Source: Limnohabitans sp. (GTDB lineage: Bacteria; Pseudomonadota; Gammaproteobacteria; Burkholderiales; Burkholderiaceae_C). From it: DNA of 22,556 nucleotides. This document shows, piece after piece, positions 16,097-22,556 of the stretch (its first letter is position 1; each line of letters opens with the position of its first letter). Both the position numbers and the translations under genes were made by a program. Under the pieces are notes generated by a model that saw only the letters and a program-made list of their open reading frames with translations, searched no databases and was not told where the DNA came from. The DNA is taken from positions 1 through 22,556 of the forward strand of contig JALQUL010000129.1 in NCBI GenBank assembly GCA_023260735.1, in the 5' to 3' direction.

Positions 16097-16239
16097 TTTT
16101 TCTCCTGCAATTGAAGCATTGCTTTTTTCTCTACCCATTCACCAGAACCTTCTTGAACCACCTCACGAATTGTTATTTCTGATTCGGTGATTTTTTGAAT
16201 GAGTCCAAAGTTTAGACCTATATGGTTACCCGTTTTCAC
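16093..16239 (-). pseudogene. pilP: C-terminal part of pilP, cut off by an in-frame stop
   Basis: Directly after the TAA at 16240-16242, in the same frame, 48 codons encode VKTGNHIGLNFGLIQKIT, then ESEITIREVVQEGSGEW and a TGA overlapping the pilQ start. This matches the end of PilP proteins (V-x-x-G-x-Y-L-G-x-N-x-G-x-I, then I-x-E...G-x-W). With the upstream part it restores a normal PilP length of 179 codons. The first codon after TAA is GTG, a possible restart, with GGTGA 12 nt upstream. The conserved sequence suggests the stop is recent, read through, bypassed by restart, or a sequence error. Confidence 0.85.
16102..16106 (-). promoter_or_regulatory. Ribosome-binding site fixing the pilQ start
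   Basis: AGGAG on the minus strand lies 5 nt before the first and 8 nt before the second of two adjacent ATG codons, and leads straight into a clean signal peptide. It lies within the last codons of pilP and argues against the in-frame ATG 42 nt further upstream. Confidence 0.8.
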
Positions 16240-16632
16240 TTAAAATAATTTGTCACCAGACTTGATTAAGGCCACCTGCTGCCCATTTTTAAATAAAGTT
16301 CCCACCATACTTAATGAATCTAGTGGAATTGCTTCTAAAGGCTCTTTGCGACGACTATTCTCTGCGTTAAATAATTTACTACTTGAGGCAGATTGAGTAG
16401 TTTCTTGGCGCAAAATAGATAATAGTTTTTGCGTGTTAAATGGCTCTACTCCAGAAGTTTGGTCATAAGGCTGAGGTACAAAACTGATAGGTTCTGGGCT
16501 CTTATTAACACTTGGTGCCGCTTTTTTTCTTTCTGCCTTTAACCAATCATAAAGCTCATCTTCCGAACTACCAAAACAACCCACCAAGAAAAAAGGTAGA
16601 ACCAACAGCATAATCAAAGTTATTTTTCTCAT
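16240..16632 (-). CDS. pilP: PilP, type IV pilus assembly lipoprotein, truncated by a premature TAA
   Basis: PilP is an inner-membrane lipoprotein that links the PilN-PilO pair to the PilQ secretin. The open frame has 130 residues with a lipobox FLVGC (acylated Cys19), a disordered stretch that binds PilNO, and the beginning of the C-terminal beta domain (PLDSLSMVGTLFKNGQQVAL). It stops at KSGDKLF. Family members are about 170-180 residues, and the missing strands continue in the same frame after the stop. Without them the PilQ-binding beta domain would be incomplete. The start overlaps the pilO stop by 4 nt (ATGA). Confidence 0.9.
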   Translation of the reverse strand: MRKITLIMLLVLPFFLVGCFGSSEDELYDWLKAERKKAAPSVNKSPEPISFVPQPYDQTSGVEPFNTQKLLSILRQETTQSASSSKLFNAENSRRKEPLEAIPLDSLSMVGTLFKNGQQVALIKSGDKLF

Positions 16633-17315
16633 TGTGGATTGCCTTTATTCCTAGATTCTGCTTTATTCTTGAGCTGAATTTTTACCTCTTCCTCATCTAA
16701 ATAACGGAATGTTTTAGCAGTAGCTTCTAGCACTAACTTACCTTCTTTATCTTTATTGGTAGAGGGGCTAGGAAAAATAACCAAATTATTAAGAGTCACA
16801 ATTCTAGATAGTCCTGCTACATCAGAACTAAAATGTGCTAAGTCATGATATTTTCCAGTTACCTTCACCGAAATAGGCAACTCAGCGTAATAATCTTTTA
16901 ACACGGCCTGACCAGGCCTAAACAACTCAAAGCTTAAACCACGGCTAATACCAGCTTGGTTAATGTCAGATAACAACGCATCCATCTCTGATTTACTTGG
17001 CAATTGTTTCTCAAGCTGGGTTACAAATATTTCAACTTGCTCTTTTTGTCTAGTTAAGGTTTCTACATTATTTGCTTTTTGCAATTTTCGGCTGAACTCT
17101 TCTTTGTACAGCGCTTCTTGGTCAATTAAACCTTGTAATTCGGTTTCTACATCGCGCACAAAAAGAACCCAACCCAAAAACAAAACAGCAAATGTAACCA
17201 AGACAAAAACGCCCATTTTAAAGGGCGCAGGCCAATTCCATGGTTCTTGTGAGTTGAGCTCTGCAAATTGTGATTGCAGATTATTTTTATCTTCTTTTTT
17301 CTTTTTTCCAAACAT
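16629..17315 (-). CDS. pilO: Type IV pilus inner-membrane protein PilO
   Basis: PilO pairs with PilN in the inner membrane to align the pilus machine. The 228-residue product has a Lys-rich cytoplasmic N-terminus, one transmembrane helix (about residues 33-51), a coiled coil (about 56-105) and a C-terminal ferredoxin-like domain containing the family-typical GLSFELFRPGQ and YAELPISVKVTGKYHDLA. It lies 33 nt after pilN and overlaps pilP by 4 nt. The start ATG has no clear Shine-Dalgarno sequence. Confidence 0.94.
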   Translation of the reverse strand: MFGKKKKEDKNNLQSQFAELNSQEPWNWPAPFKMGVFVLVTFAVLFLGWVLFVRDVETELQGLIDQEALYKEEFSRKLQKANNVETLTRQKEQVEIFVTQLEKQLPSKSEMDALLSDINQAGISRGLSFELFRPGQAVLKDYYAELPISVKVTGKYHDLAHFSSDVAGLSRIVTLNNLVIFPSPSTNKDKEGKLVLEATAKTFRYLDEEEVKIQLKNKAESRNKGNPQ

Positions 17316-17348
17316 AATCGTTTTTTAATGAGATATAAAATATAAAAC

Positions 17349-17972
17349 TTAAGGTTTAAGTTGAGCTGTAGAAGTAGCAGCACCTGAAGCAGTAGAGGCA
17401 CTGTCAAGAGGGGTGGCTGGCTTTTGTTTGACAATCATTTGAAAATTGGCAACTTGACGCTGGTCACGCTGATTAAGACTAGTGGTAGCAGCCACAATTT
17501 CAACTAACTCAGGAGTTTCTAGCCATGGACTGCGAGTATCTAAATTAGTCAATAATTCTGAAATACGCTGATTCGACTGCGCCACACCTGCTAAAGTTAT
17601 TTTACGTCCATCTTGCTTAATAGAAGTCAAATACATACCTTCGGGAATGAGCCGGGTAAACTCTGCTAATAAATGAACGGGTAAATTCCTATCAGCTTGT
17701 AAATCTTCAACTGCTTTTTTTCGAGCTTTTAAAGCCAAAATTTCGGCTTCTAGATTGGCTACTTGTTTGATTTCAAGGTCTAATTTTTTAATTTCTGCAG
17801 TTAACAACTGATTTCTATAGTTTTGAGACTCAATCCTCATTTGTGTATAAGAAATCCAGCCGTACGTTAAACCCATGCCAGCAAAAGCAAATAAAACGAC
17901 CGTGTTGCGAAAGTCAACTTTACGTTTCTCACGAGCAATTTCACGGTGCGGTAATAAATTAAGTAATATCAT
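17349..17972 (-). CDS. pilN: Type IV pilus inner-membrane protein PilN
   Basis: PilN links cytoplasmic PilM to the periplasmic complex. The 207-residue product begins MILLNLLPHREIAREKRK, the conserved cytoplasmic segment that binds PilM. A transmembrane helix follows (about 26-44), then a coiled coil and a globular periplasmic domain. The extreme C-terminus is Ala/Thr/Ser-rich. GGAGG lies 8 nt before the ATG, which overlaps the pilM stop by 4 nt. Confidence 0.95.
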   Translation of the reverse strand: MILLNLLPHREIAREKRKVDFRNTVVLFAFAGMGLTYGWISYTQMRIESQNYRNQLLTAEIKKLDLEIKQVANLEAEILALKARKKAVEDLQADRNLPVHLLAEFTRLIPEGMYLTSIKQDGRKITLAGVAQSNQRISELLTNLDTRSPWLETPELVEIVAATTSLNQRDQRQVANFQMIVKQKPATPLDSASTASGAATSTAQLKP

Positions 17973-19066
17973 GCTAAAAACCTCCGCATCGCAAGTCCTG
18001 CTGCAAAATAATAAGCAGGTGCTTCTCTACGTAAGCGTTTATTCACTTGCTCCGACTTAATAGTCATGCCATCAAAAGGGCTAGCTAGTTCGCAGGCAAT
18101 ACCAGTTTGTGAACTTACCGCCCGTGACAAACCAGTAATACAAGCGCCGCCACCTGAAAGAATAATTTTACTAACCCTTTGGCGACCTGAAGAAGAATGA
18201 AAAAATTGAACACCACGTTCAATTTCTAGAGCCGTATTGGCCAAATAAGGCGCGATTACACTTGACTCATAGCCAGCAGGTAAGTCACGACTGCGTTTTT
18301 TTCGTTCTGCTTCGGTTGCGCTTAAACCATAATGAGATTCAATTAAATTGGTGAGCTGACTACCACCAAAACTTAAGTCTCGATCAAAAATCAATATGCC
18401 GGATTGATAAACTTGTAAGTTTGTCGAGACAGAGCCTATATCTAAATTGGCAACCAATGGGCCGTCTGACTCATGGAACTCAGTGAGATTAGCTAAACTA
18501 ACTGAACAAGCCATTCTGGCACGAACAAAAGCACCCACCTCTAAAACAGATACTTTTAAGCCAGCAGCTTCAGCAATAGTTTGCCACTCTTCCACTTTAT
18601 CTTTACGAGCTGCAGCGACTAAAACTTCAACCTCGCCAGTTCCTATCACAGGGTTGAGCTTGACGTAATCAATATTGACTTCGTCTAATGCCCAAGGTAA
18701 ATAAGAAGATATCTCGGATTCAACTTGCGCTTCAAAATCATTGTCGTTTAAATCAGCTTGAATATTAACGGTTTTGGTAACAATGGCAGACGAAGGTAAT
18801 GCCATAACCACATTTTTTGTTCTTGCACCACTTTGAGCAACCGCTCGCTTTACAGAAGTGGCAACTTCTATCATTTTTTCAACCGAGTCACCCATAATCC
18901 AACCAGGCTGCAGTCTTTCACTCCCGCAATGAGCTAACACAAACTGTCCTGACATGCCTCGCTCAAGTCCTACGACGCGAACAACGGACGAGCCAATATC
19001 TAGCCCAATCATTGCAGTTGCCCGCTTTTGGGTTATAGATGAAAAAACATTAGAAAGGAAAGACAA
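17969..19066 (-). CDS. pilM: Type IV pilus assembly actin-like ATPase PilM
   Basis: PilM is the cytoplasmic actin-like platform of the alignment complex and binds the PilN N-terminus. The 365-residue product has the nucleotide-binding loops LDIGSS (22-27), LDIGSVST (208-215) and LSGGGA (303-308). The start is TTG at 19064-19066, with AGGGG 7 nt upstream; the next in-frame ATG (codon 19) would begin directly at the first nucleotide-binding strand, leaving no N-terminal segment. First gene of the pilMNOPQ-aroKB cluster, with a sigma70-like promoter just upstream. Confidence 0.95.
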   Translation of the reverse strand: MSFLSNVFSSITQKRATAMIGLDIGSSVVRVVGLERGMSGQFVLAHCGSERLQPGWIMGDSVEKMIEVATSVKRAVAQSGARTKNVVMALPSSAIVTKTVNIQADLNDNDFEAQVESEISSYLPWALDEVNIDYVKLNPVIGTGEVEVLVAAARKDKVEEWQTIAEAAGLKVSVLEVGAFVRARMACSVSLANLTEFHESDGPLVANLDIGSVSTNLQVYQSGILIFDRDLSFGGSQLTNLIESHYGLSATEAERKKRSRDLPAGYESSVIAPYLANTALEIERGVQFFHSSSGRQRVSKIILSGGGACITGLSRAVSSQTGIACELASPFDGMTIKSEQVNKRLRREAPAYYFAAGLAMRRFLA

Positions 19067-19090
19067 AACAAATCCCCTACGTATGCATAA

Positions 19091-19120
19091 ATTATAAAGT
19101 TACTAGCCAAATATTACCAA
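19091..19120 (-). promoter_or_regulatory. Sigma70-like promoter of the pilM operon
   Basis: On the minus strand TTGGTA (19115-19120) and a perfect TATAAT (19091-19096) are separated by 18 nt. The -10 lies 24 nt from the pilM TTG, leaving a short leader that contains the AGGGG ribosome-binding sequence. Confidence 0.6.
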
Positions 19121-19133
19121 CCAAGTAATAAGT

Positions 19134-19212
19134 GAGATACTATAACTTAGAAAAAAGTTTAAACTCATTAATTACGCCTGCTGATGAATATAACAATTCC
19201 TTATAGTATCTC
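19134..19212. repeat. 12-bp perfect inverted repeat with a 55-nt spacer
   Basis: GAGATACTATAA at 19134-19145 and TTATAGTATCTC at 19201-19212 are exact reverse complements. The pair lies just upstream of the pilM promoter. Each arm resembles a -10 element (TATAGT) on one strand. Possible roles are paired binding sites for a regulator that loops DNA, or ends of a vanished short element. Confidence 0.5.
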
Positions 19213-19244
19213 GCAACAAATGACTAACAACAACAATTTGTTGC
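19213..19244. repeat. 9-bp perfect inverted repeat with a 14-nt spacer
   Basis: GCAACAAAT at 19213-19221 and ATTTGTTGC at 19236-19244 are exact reverse complements. The pair abuts the 12-bp repeat without a gap. Inside it CAACAA-T-TTGTTG (19231-19243) is itself a perfect palindrome around one base, so the block contains overlapping symmetric sites. Confidence 0.45.
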
Positions 19245-19321
19245 TTGAAATGATGAAGTATTTTTGTTTTTTTGAAAAATTTAGACTTTAATATTAGGCT
19301 CCAAGTAGAGAAAACAAAAAA

Positions 19322-19350
19322 TTGACAAAACCGACTTATTTTCTTTTAAG
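19322..19350 (+). promoter_or_regulatory. Candidate sigma70 promoter of ponA
   Basis: TTGACA, a perfect -35, at 19322-19327 is followed after 17 nt by TTTAAG (19345-19350), a 4-of-6 match to TATAAT. A TACAAT at 19364-19369 is a better -10 but lacks a matching -35. Either would give a leader of about 90-110 nt. Confidence 0.4.
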
Positions 19351-19466
19351 ATTGTCATCGCTATACAATACACAACGTTTTTAAATAATCGGTCGCCCTA
19401 AAAGCTCCCTCTTTCAACCCTACAACTCGAAATGCTTAGTGCTTTTCAATAACATATTCATATAAC

Positions 19467-21797
19467 GTGGTTAAAAAAGTCATATTTGGTTTATTAAGTT
19501 TAATTGCGGCACTGGTGCTTGCCATCATGCTTGTGATTGGTATTTCAATAGCACTTATCTATCCGACACTGCCAGACGTCTCTGAACTAACAGACTATCG
19601 TCCCAAATTACCACTTAGAATTTATGCTGAAAACAACACCTTAATTGGTGAATTTGGTGAAGAAAGAAGAAAGTTTGTTCCCATTAATGAAATTCCGGTG
19701 GTTATGAAACAAGCTATTTTATCGATCGAAGACTCCAATTTTTATTCACATGGGGGCATTGATTTAAAAGGTGTGTTAAGAGCTGGGTTAGCAAATATTA
19801 GCTCAACGGGACGCCAAGGTGCATCTACCATCACTATGCAGGTGGCGAGAAATGTTTATTTGTCCAATGAACAAACCTATTCCCGTAAAATTTACGAAAT
19901 GATGCTGACCTTCAAATTAGAAAAATCATTAAGCAAGGATCAAATTCTAGAAGTCTATATGAACCAAATCTATTTAGGCGAAAGAGCCTATGGATTTGCA
20001 GCTGCTGCAGAAACCTATTTTGGCAAACCCATTGGCCAAATTACGATTGCTGAAGCTGCCATGTTAGCTGGTCTTCCAAAAGCCCCCTCCAAATACAACC
20101 CAATTGTCAATCGTGAGCGGGCTACCATTCGTCAACAATATATTATTCAGAGAATGTTGGAGTTGAACTATATTACTCCAGCCCAAGCAGAAGAAGCAAA
20201 ATCTGAACAACTTACCCTGAAAAGTAGAAATCAGTTTCTAAATGTTCAAGCCGATTATGTAGCTGAAATGGCTAGACAGCTGATTTTTGCTCAATATGGC
20301 GAACTCACCTACACACGTGGTATTAATGTTTACACCACCTTAAATGATGTGCTTCAAAACACTGCCTATCAATCGCTTCGTCAGGGTATTATTGATTACG
20401 AAAGACGCCAAATTTACCGTGGTCCCGAAAAATTTATTGAGTTAGGCAACACCCAAAGAGAAATTGAAGACACGCTCGACGATGCCTTCAATGAATTCTC
20501 CAATAATGACGATATTTTGGTAGCCGTTGTACTTGATGTGAATCCTCAAAAAATTCAAGCCGTACTTAATTCTGGTGAGCATATAGAAATTACGGCAGAA
20601 GGATTAAAGCCTGTTCAGTCAGGCTTGGCTAAATCGGCACCTGCAAAACAAAAAATTACTCGTGGTGCTGTTATTCGGGTACATAAAAATAACAAGGGAA
20701 ATTGGGAAGCCACACAACTTCCCGAAGTAGAAGGCGCTTTTGTTGCCGTCGATCCCAAAACTGGAGGTATAAAAGCCTTGGTTGGTGGTTTTGACTTTGA
20801 TAAAAACAAATTTAATCATGTCACGCAGGCATGGCGCCAACCGGGCTCAAGTTTTAAGCCGTTTATTTATTCAGCTTCACTTGAAAAAGGGCTTACTCCG
20901 TCCACCTTAATTAATGATAGTGAATTATTTTTCTCTGCCGCTCAAACTGGGGGGCAGGCTTGGGAACCTAAAAACTATGATGGTAGTTTTGATGGACCTA
21001 TGACCATGAGAACCGCACTTGCCAAATCCAAAAACATGGTTTCGATTCGTATTTTGCAAGAAATACAACCTCAATTTGCGCAAGACTGGATCACACGATT
21101 TGGCTTTGACGCCAGTAGGCATCCGCCATATTTAACTATGGCTTTGGGCGCTGGTTCGGTTACTCCACTCCAAATGGCAAGTGCCTATTCGGTTTTTGCC
21201 AATGGCGGACATTTTTTAAAACCTTACCTCATTACCAAAATTACCGACCAAAAGGGCAATGTGCTAATTGAGACTCAAAAACCACAACTTAATGAAAGTA
21301 ATTTGGTGATAGAGCCCCGAAATGCTTTTATCACTACCAGTTTATTACAAGAAGTGACGGTTAGGGGAACTGCAGCTAAAGCTGCTGCTCAATTAAAACG
21401 CACCGACATATATGGAAAAACAGGCACGACCAATGATGCAATTGATGCTTGGTTTGCTGGTTACCATCAGTCATTGGTGGCAGTAGTTTGGATGGGTTAT
21501 GACAACCCCAGAAATATGGGTTCACGGGAAACAGGTGGTGGCTTAAGTTTGCCTATATGGATTCGTTTTATGGATGTGGCACTTAAAAATGTACCTATTG
21601 AGGAACCCTTACCTCCAACTGGCATCATTCAAGTGGGCAATGAATGGTATTTTGAAGAGTTTGGTCCTGGTAAAGGAATGGCTAATTTGAAATCCAATAA
21701 TGCGAGCTCCGATGCTTCCAACGATGCTGGTACTAGCGCACCACTGAACCCATCTACCGACGAGAAGAAAAGTATCTTAGATTTATTCCTCAATTAA
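19467..21797 (+). CDS. ponA: Penicillin-binding protein 1A (bifunctional glycosyltransferase/transpeptidase)
   Basis: PBP1A polymerises lipid II into glycan strands and cross-links them in the periplasm. The 776-residue product has an N-terminal transmembrane helix (about 4-31). The GT51 glycosyltransferase domain has the catalytic Glu88 in SIEDSNFYSHGG and then RQGASTITMQ and LEVYMNQIYLGE. An OB-like insertion follows (about 320-420). The transpeptidase domain has SSFK with nucleophile Ser461, SKN at 521-523 and KTG at 651-653. The tail is Ser/Asn/Asp-rich. The start is GTG without a visible ribosome-binding site. Divergence from pilM is a widespread proteobacterial layout. Also called mrcA. 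Confidence 0.96.
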   Translation: MVKKVIFGLLSLIAALVLAIMLVIGISIALIYPTLPDVSELTDYRPKLPLRIYAENNTLIGEFGEERRKFVPINEIPVVMKQAILSIEDSNFYSHGGIDLKGVLRAGLANISSTGRQGASTITMQVARNVYLSNEQTYSRKIYEMMLTFKLEKSLSKDQILEVYMNQIYLGERAYGFAAAAETYFGKPIGQITIAEAAMLAGLPKAPSKYNPIVNRERATIRQQYIIQRMLELNYITPAQAEEAKSEQLTLKSRNQFLNVQADYVAEMARQLIFAQYGELTYTRGINVYTTLNDVLQNTAYQSLRQGIIDYERRQIYRGPEKFIELGNTQREIEDTLDDAFNEFSNNDDILVAVVLDVNPQKIQAVLNSGEHIEITAEGLKPVQSGLAKSAPAKQKITRGAVIRVHKNNKGNWEATQLPEVEGAFVAVDPKTGGIKALVGGFDFDKNKFNHVTQAWRQPGSSFKPFIYSASLEKGLTPSTLINDSELFFSAAQTGGQAWEPKNYDGSFDGPMTMRTALAKSKNMVSIRILQEIQPQFAQDWITRFGFDASRHPPYLTMALGAGSVTPLQMASAYSVFANGGHFLKPYLITKITDQKGNVLIETQKPQLNESNLVIEPRNAFITTSLLQEVTVRGTAAKAAAQLKRTDIYGKTGTTNDAIDAWFAGYHQSLVAVVWMGYDNPRNMGSRETGGGLSLPIWIRFMDVALKNVPIEEPLPPTGIIQVGNEWYFEEFGPGKGMANLKSNNASSDASNDAGTSAPLNPSTDEKKSILDLFLN

Positions 21798-21835
21798 AAT
21801 CTTTACTGCATACTTGCTAATCACTCGTTATAAAA

Positions 21836-21875
21836 AAGTCAATACAAGCCAACTTCATATCGCTAGTATTGACTT
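21836..21875 (-). terminator. Terminator-like hairpin between convergent ponA and cyaY
   Basis: AAGTCAATAC (21836-21845) and GTATTGACTT (21866-21875) form a perfect 10-bp stem around a 20-nt loop. On the minus strand it begins 22 nt after the cyaY stop and runs into six T, as expected for a rho-independent terminator of cyaY. On the plus strand it lies 38 nt after the ponA stop but lacks a good T-run. The large loop is atypical. Confidence 0.5.
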
Positions 21876-21897
21876 ATAAAATAATCGGGTTCATTTT

Positions 21898-22227
21898 TTA
21901 TATTTTGAACACTAAGGTCTGCTTAGCATGCAAACTAGCTTGCTCAGATAAATGAGAAAAAAACTCCCCTTGACCTTTTGTGTCTTGCCAAGAATTATTT
22001 TGCCATTTATAGTGGTAACCACCGCTTTTAGCAGCCATCCAAACCTCATGCAATGGTTTTTGCAAATTAATCACAATTTGTGACCTATCGTGAAAGGTTA
22101 AGGTTACCATAGAGCCCACACGTTGATTATCTAAATCAATGTCTAAGTCTTCATTAATTTGATCACACTGGGTCTCTACCGCTTTTAAAAGTGCTTCTGC
22201 TTGTGTTAAAAATTCTAAATCTGTCAT
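21898..22227 (-). CDS. cyaY: Frataxin-like iron-sulfur assembly protein CyaY
   Basis: CyaY binds iron and the cysteine desulfurase IscS and tunes iron-sulfur cluster assembly in the cytoplasm. The 109-residue product starts MTDLEFLTQAEALLKAVETQ, followed by the acidic stretch NEDLDIDLDNQ on the first helix, then the beta-sheet with SMVTLTFHDRSQIVINLQKP and the family-typical EVWMAAKSGGYHYKW. I chose the ATG at 22225-22227 because AGAGGA lies 6 nt before it. An ATG two codons further upstream would have no spacer to that site. The start faces lptM on the other strand only 12 nt away. Confidence 0.94.
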   Translation of the reverse strand: MTDLEFLTQAEALLKAVETQCDQINEDLDIDLDNQRVGSMVTLTFHDRSQIVINLQKPLHEVWMAAKSGGYHYKWQNNSWQDTKGQGEFFSHLSEQASLHAKQTLVFKI

Positions 22228-22233
22228 AACCAT

Positions 22234-22239
22234 TCCTCT
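22234..22239 (-). promoter_or_regulatory. Ribosome-binding site of cyaY, abutting the lptM start
   Basis: AGAGGA on the minus strand fills the space between the two divergent starts. It fixes the cyaY start at 22227 and leaves no room for either gene's promoter between the reading frames. Confidence 0.75.
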
Positions 22240-22425
22240 ATGAAAACTACTTTAAATCAACGAATTCGATTTTCTGCATTGCTTGCTATTGTCGTAGCAT
22301 TTGGCATAACCCTTTCTGCGTGTGGACAAAAAGGTGCTCTTTATATGGTACAAACACAAAAACAATCCACCACCTCCCAAAATGCTGCACAAACCACTAG
22401 TTCTGCAGCATCTGCAAGTAATTAA
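22240..22425 (+). CDS. lptM: LptM (YifL-like) small lipoprotein of LPS translocon assembly
   Basis: LptM is a small outer-membrane lipoprotein that in Escherichia coli helps LptD reach its mature disulfide form in the LptDE translocon. The 61-residue product has a basic start, a hydrophobic signal and a lipobox LSAC with acylated Cys28. The hallmark CGQKGALY follows, then a short Gln/Ser/Thr/Ala-rich tail. The ATG has no Shine-Dalgarno sequence: the bases in front are the complement of the cyaY ribosome-binding site. Cluster position beside cyaY is typical. In many relatives lysA follows closely, but the remaining ~130 nt of the window show no gene start. Confidence 0.88.
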   Translation: MKTTLNQRIRFSALLAIVVAFGITLSACGQKGALYMVQTQKQSTTSQNAAQTTSSAASASN

Positions 22426-22516
22426 AGACAAAATCCCAACATAAGCATTCAAGTTAAGCTTTGCGAGGCAAAGTCTATTTTGATTTACTTATTAGCTATT
22501 TGGAAAACCTAACACA

Positions 22517-22534
22517 GCCCTTTATAATAAGGGC
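22517..22534 (+). terminator. Weak terminator-like hairpin downstream of lptM
   Basis: GCCCTT and AAGGGC pair as a 6-bp stem around a 6-nt loop and are followed by AATTTTATTTTT. It lies about 90 nt after the lptM stop. A second small hairpin, CTTTGC-GAG-GCAAAG, is at 22459-22473. Either may end an lptM transcript. Confidence 0.45.
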
Positions 22535-22556
22535 AATTTTATTTTTACAACGGGCT

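Larger units (their letters stand above)
19067..19466. other. Divergent intergenic region between pilM and ponA
   Basis: These 400 nt are AT-rich and contain no gene. They hold a minus-strand promoter near pilM, a plus-strand promoter candidate near ponA, and between them two abutting perfect inverted repeats (19134-19212 and 19213-19244). I see no terminator and no small gene. Confidence 0.7.

Noticed and set aside
16097..16138. A 14-codon N-terminal extension of pilQ from an ATG at 16138
   Set aside because: It lies in the conserved 3' end of pilP in another frame, puts charged residues before the signal peptide, and is beaten by the AGGAG site in front of 16096.
1..22556. CRISPR arrays, tRNA or rRNA genes, prophage or defence islands
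   Set aside because: No regularly spaced repeats, RNA gene signatures or related proteins were seen. Apart from the RAYT-like gene and the phosphatase remnant the content is core genome.

Overview
The window looks like ordinary chromosomal DNA of a low-GC (roughly 40% G+C) betaproteobacterium, most likely in the order Burkholderiales. The evidence is gene order and protein motifs: a type IV pilus operon pilMNOPQ followed by aroK-aroB, divergent from ponA (PBP1a), then gltBD and an Mla lipid-transport operon, with cyaY and lptM on the other side. No tRNA, rRNA, CRISPR array or intact insertion sequence is visible. I cannot name the species.

Layout, left to right. 19-3195 (minus) is the mla operon: mlaFE (ATPase and permease fused in one polypeptide), mlaD and mlaA, with mlaC/mlaB not visible. 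3196-3957 has no intact gene; it holds the mla upstream region, a 55-codon remnant resembling the N-terminus of a PhoX-type Tat-exported phosphatase, and the gltBD terminator. 3958-10194 (minus) is gltB-gltD, glutamate synthase. 10195-10512 is the gltB upstream region with a 10-bp perfect palindrome and G-rich motifs resembling REP-type ends. 10513-12200 (minus) is a REP-associated-transposase-like protein whose HUH motif is lost, preceded by a Methyltransf_32-like methyltransferase. 12256-19066 (minus) is pilM-pilN-pilO-pilP-pilQ-aroK-aroB, tightly packed with 4-nt overlaps. 19067-19466 is the pilM/ponA divergent region with two abutting perfect inverted repeats. 19467-21797 (plus) is ponA. 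21898-22227 (minus) is cyaY, back to back with lptM at 22240-22425 (plus).

How it works together. PilM-PilN-PilO-PilP form the inner-membrane and periplasmic alignment complex that docks on the PilQ secretin for type IV pili. AroK and AroB are shikimate-pathway enzymes co-transcribed behind it. PonA builds peptidoglycan. GltBD assimilates ammonia into glutamate. Mla keeps the outer membrane asymmetric. LptM assists maturation of the LPS translocon. The common theme is cell-envelope upkeep plus core biosynthesis.

The most notable points are: (1) pilP carries an in-frame TAA, followed directly by a GTG and by 48 codons that clearly encode the rest of PilP; (2) an apparently domesticated or decaying RAYT without its HUH histidines, next to gltB; (3) the MlaF-MlaE fusion; (4) the phosphatase remnant between mla and glt; (5) symmetric sequence in the gltB and pilM/ponA upstream regions; (6) cyaY and lptM start codons only 12 nt apart on opposite strands. 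I did not find a convincing wholly new multi-gene system.
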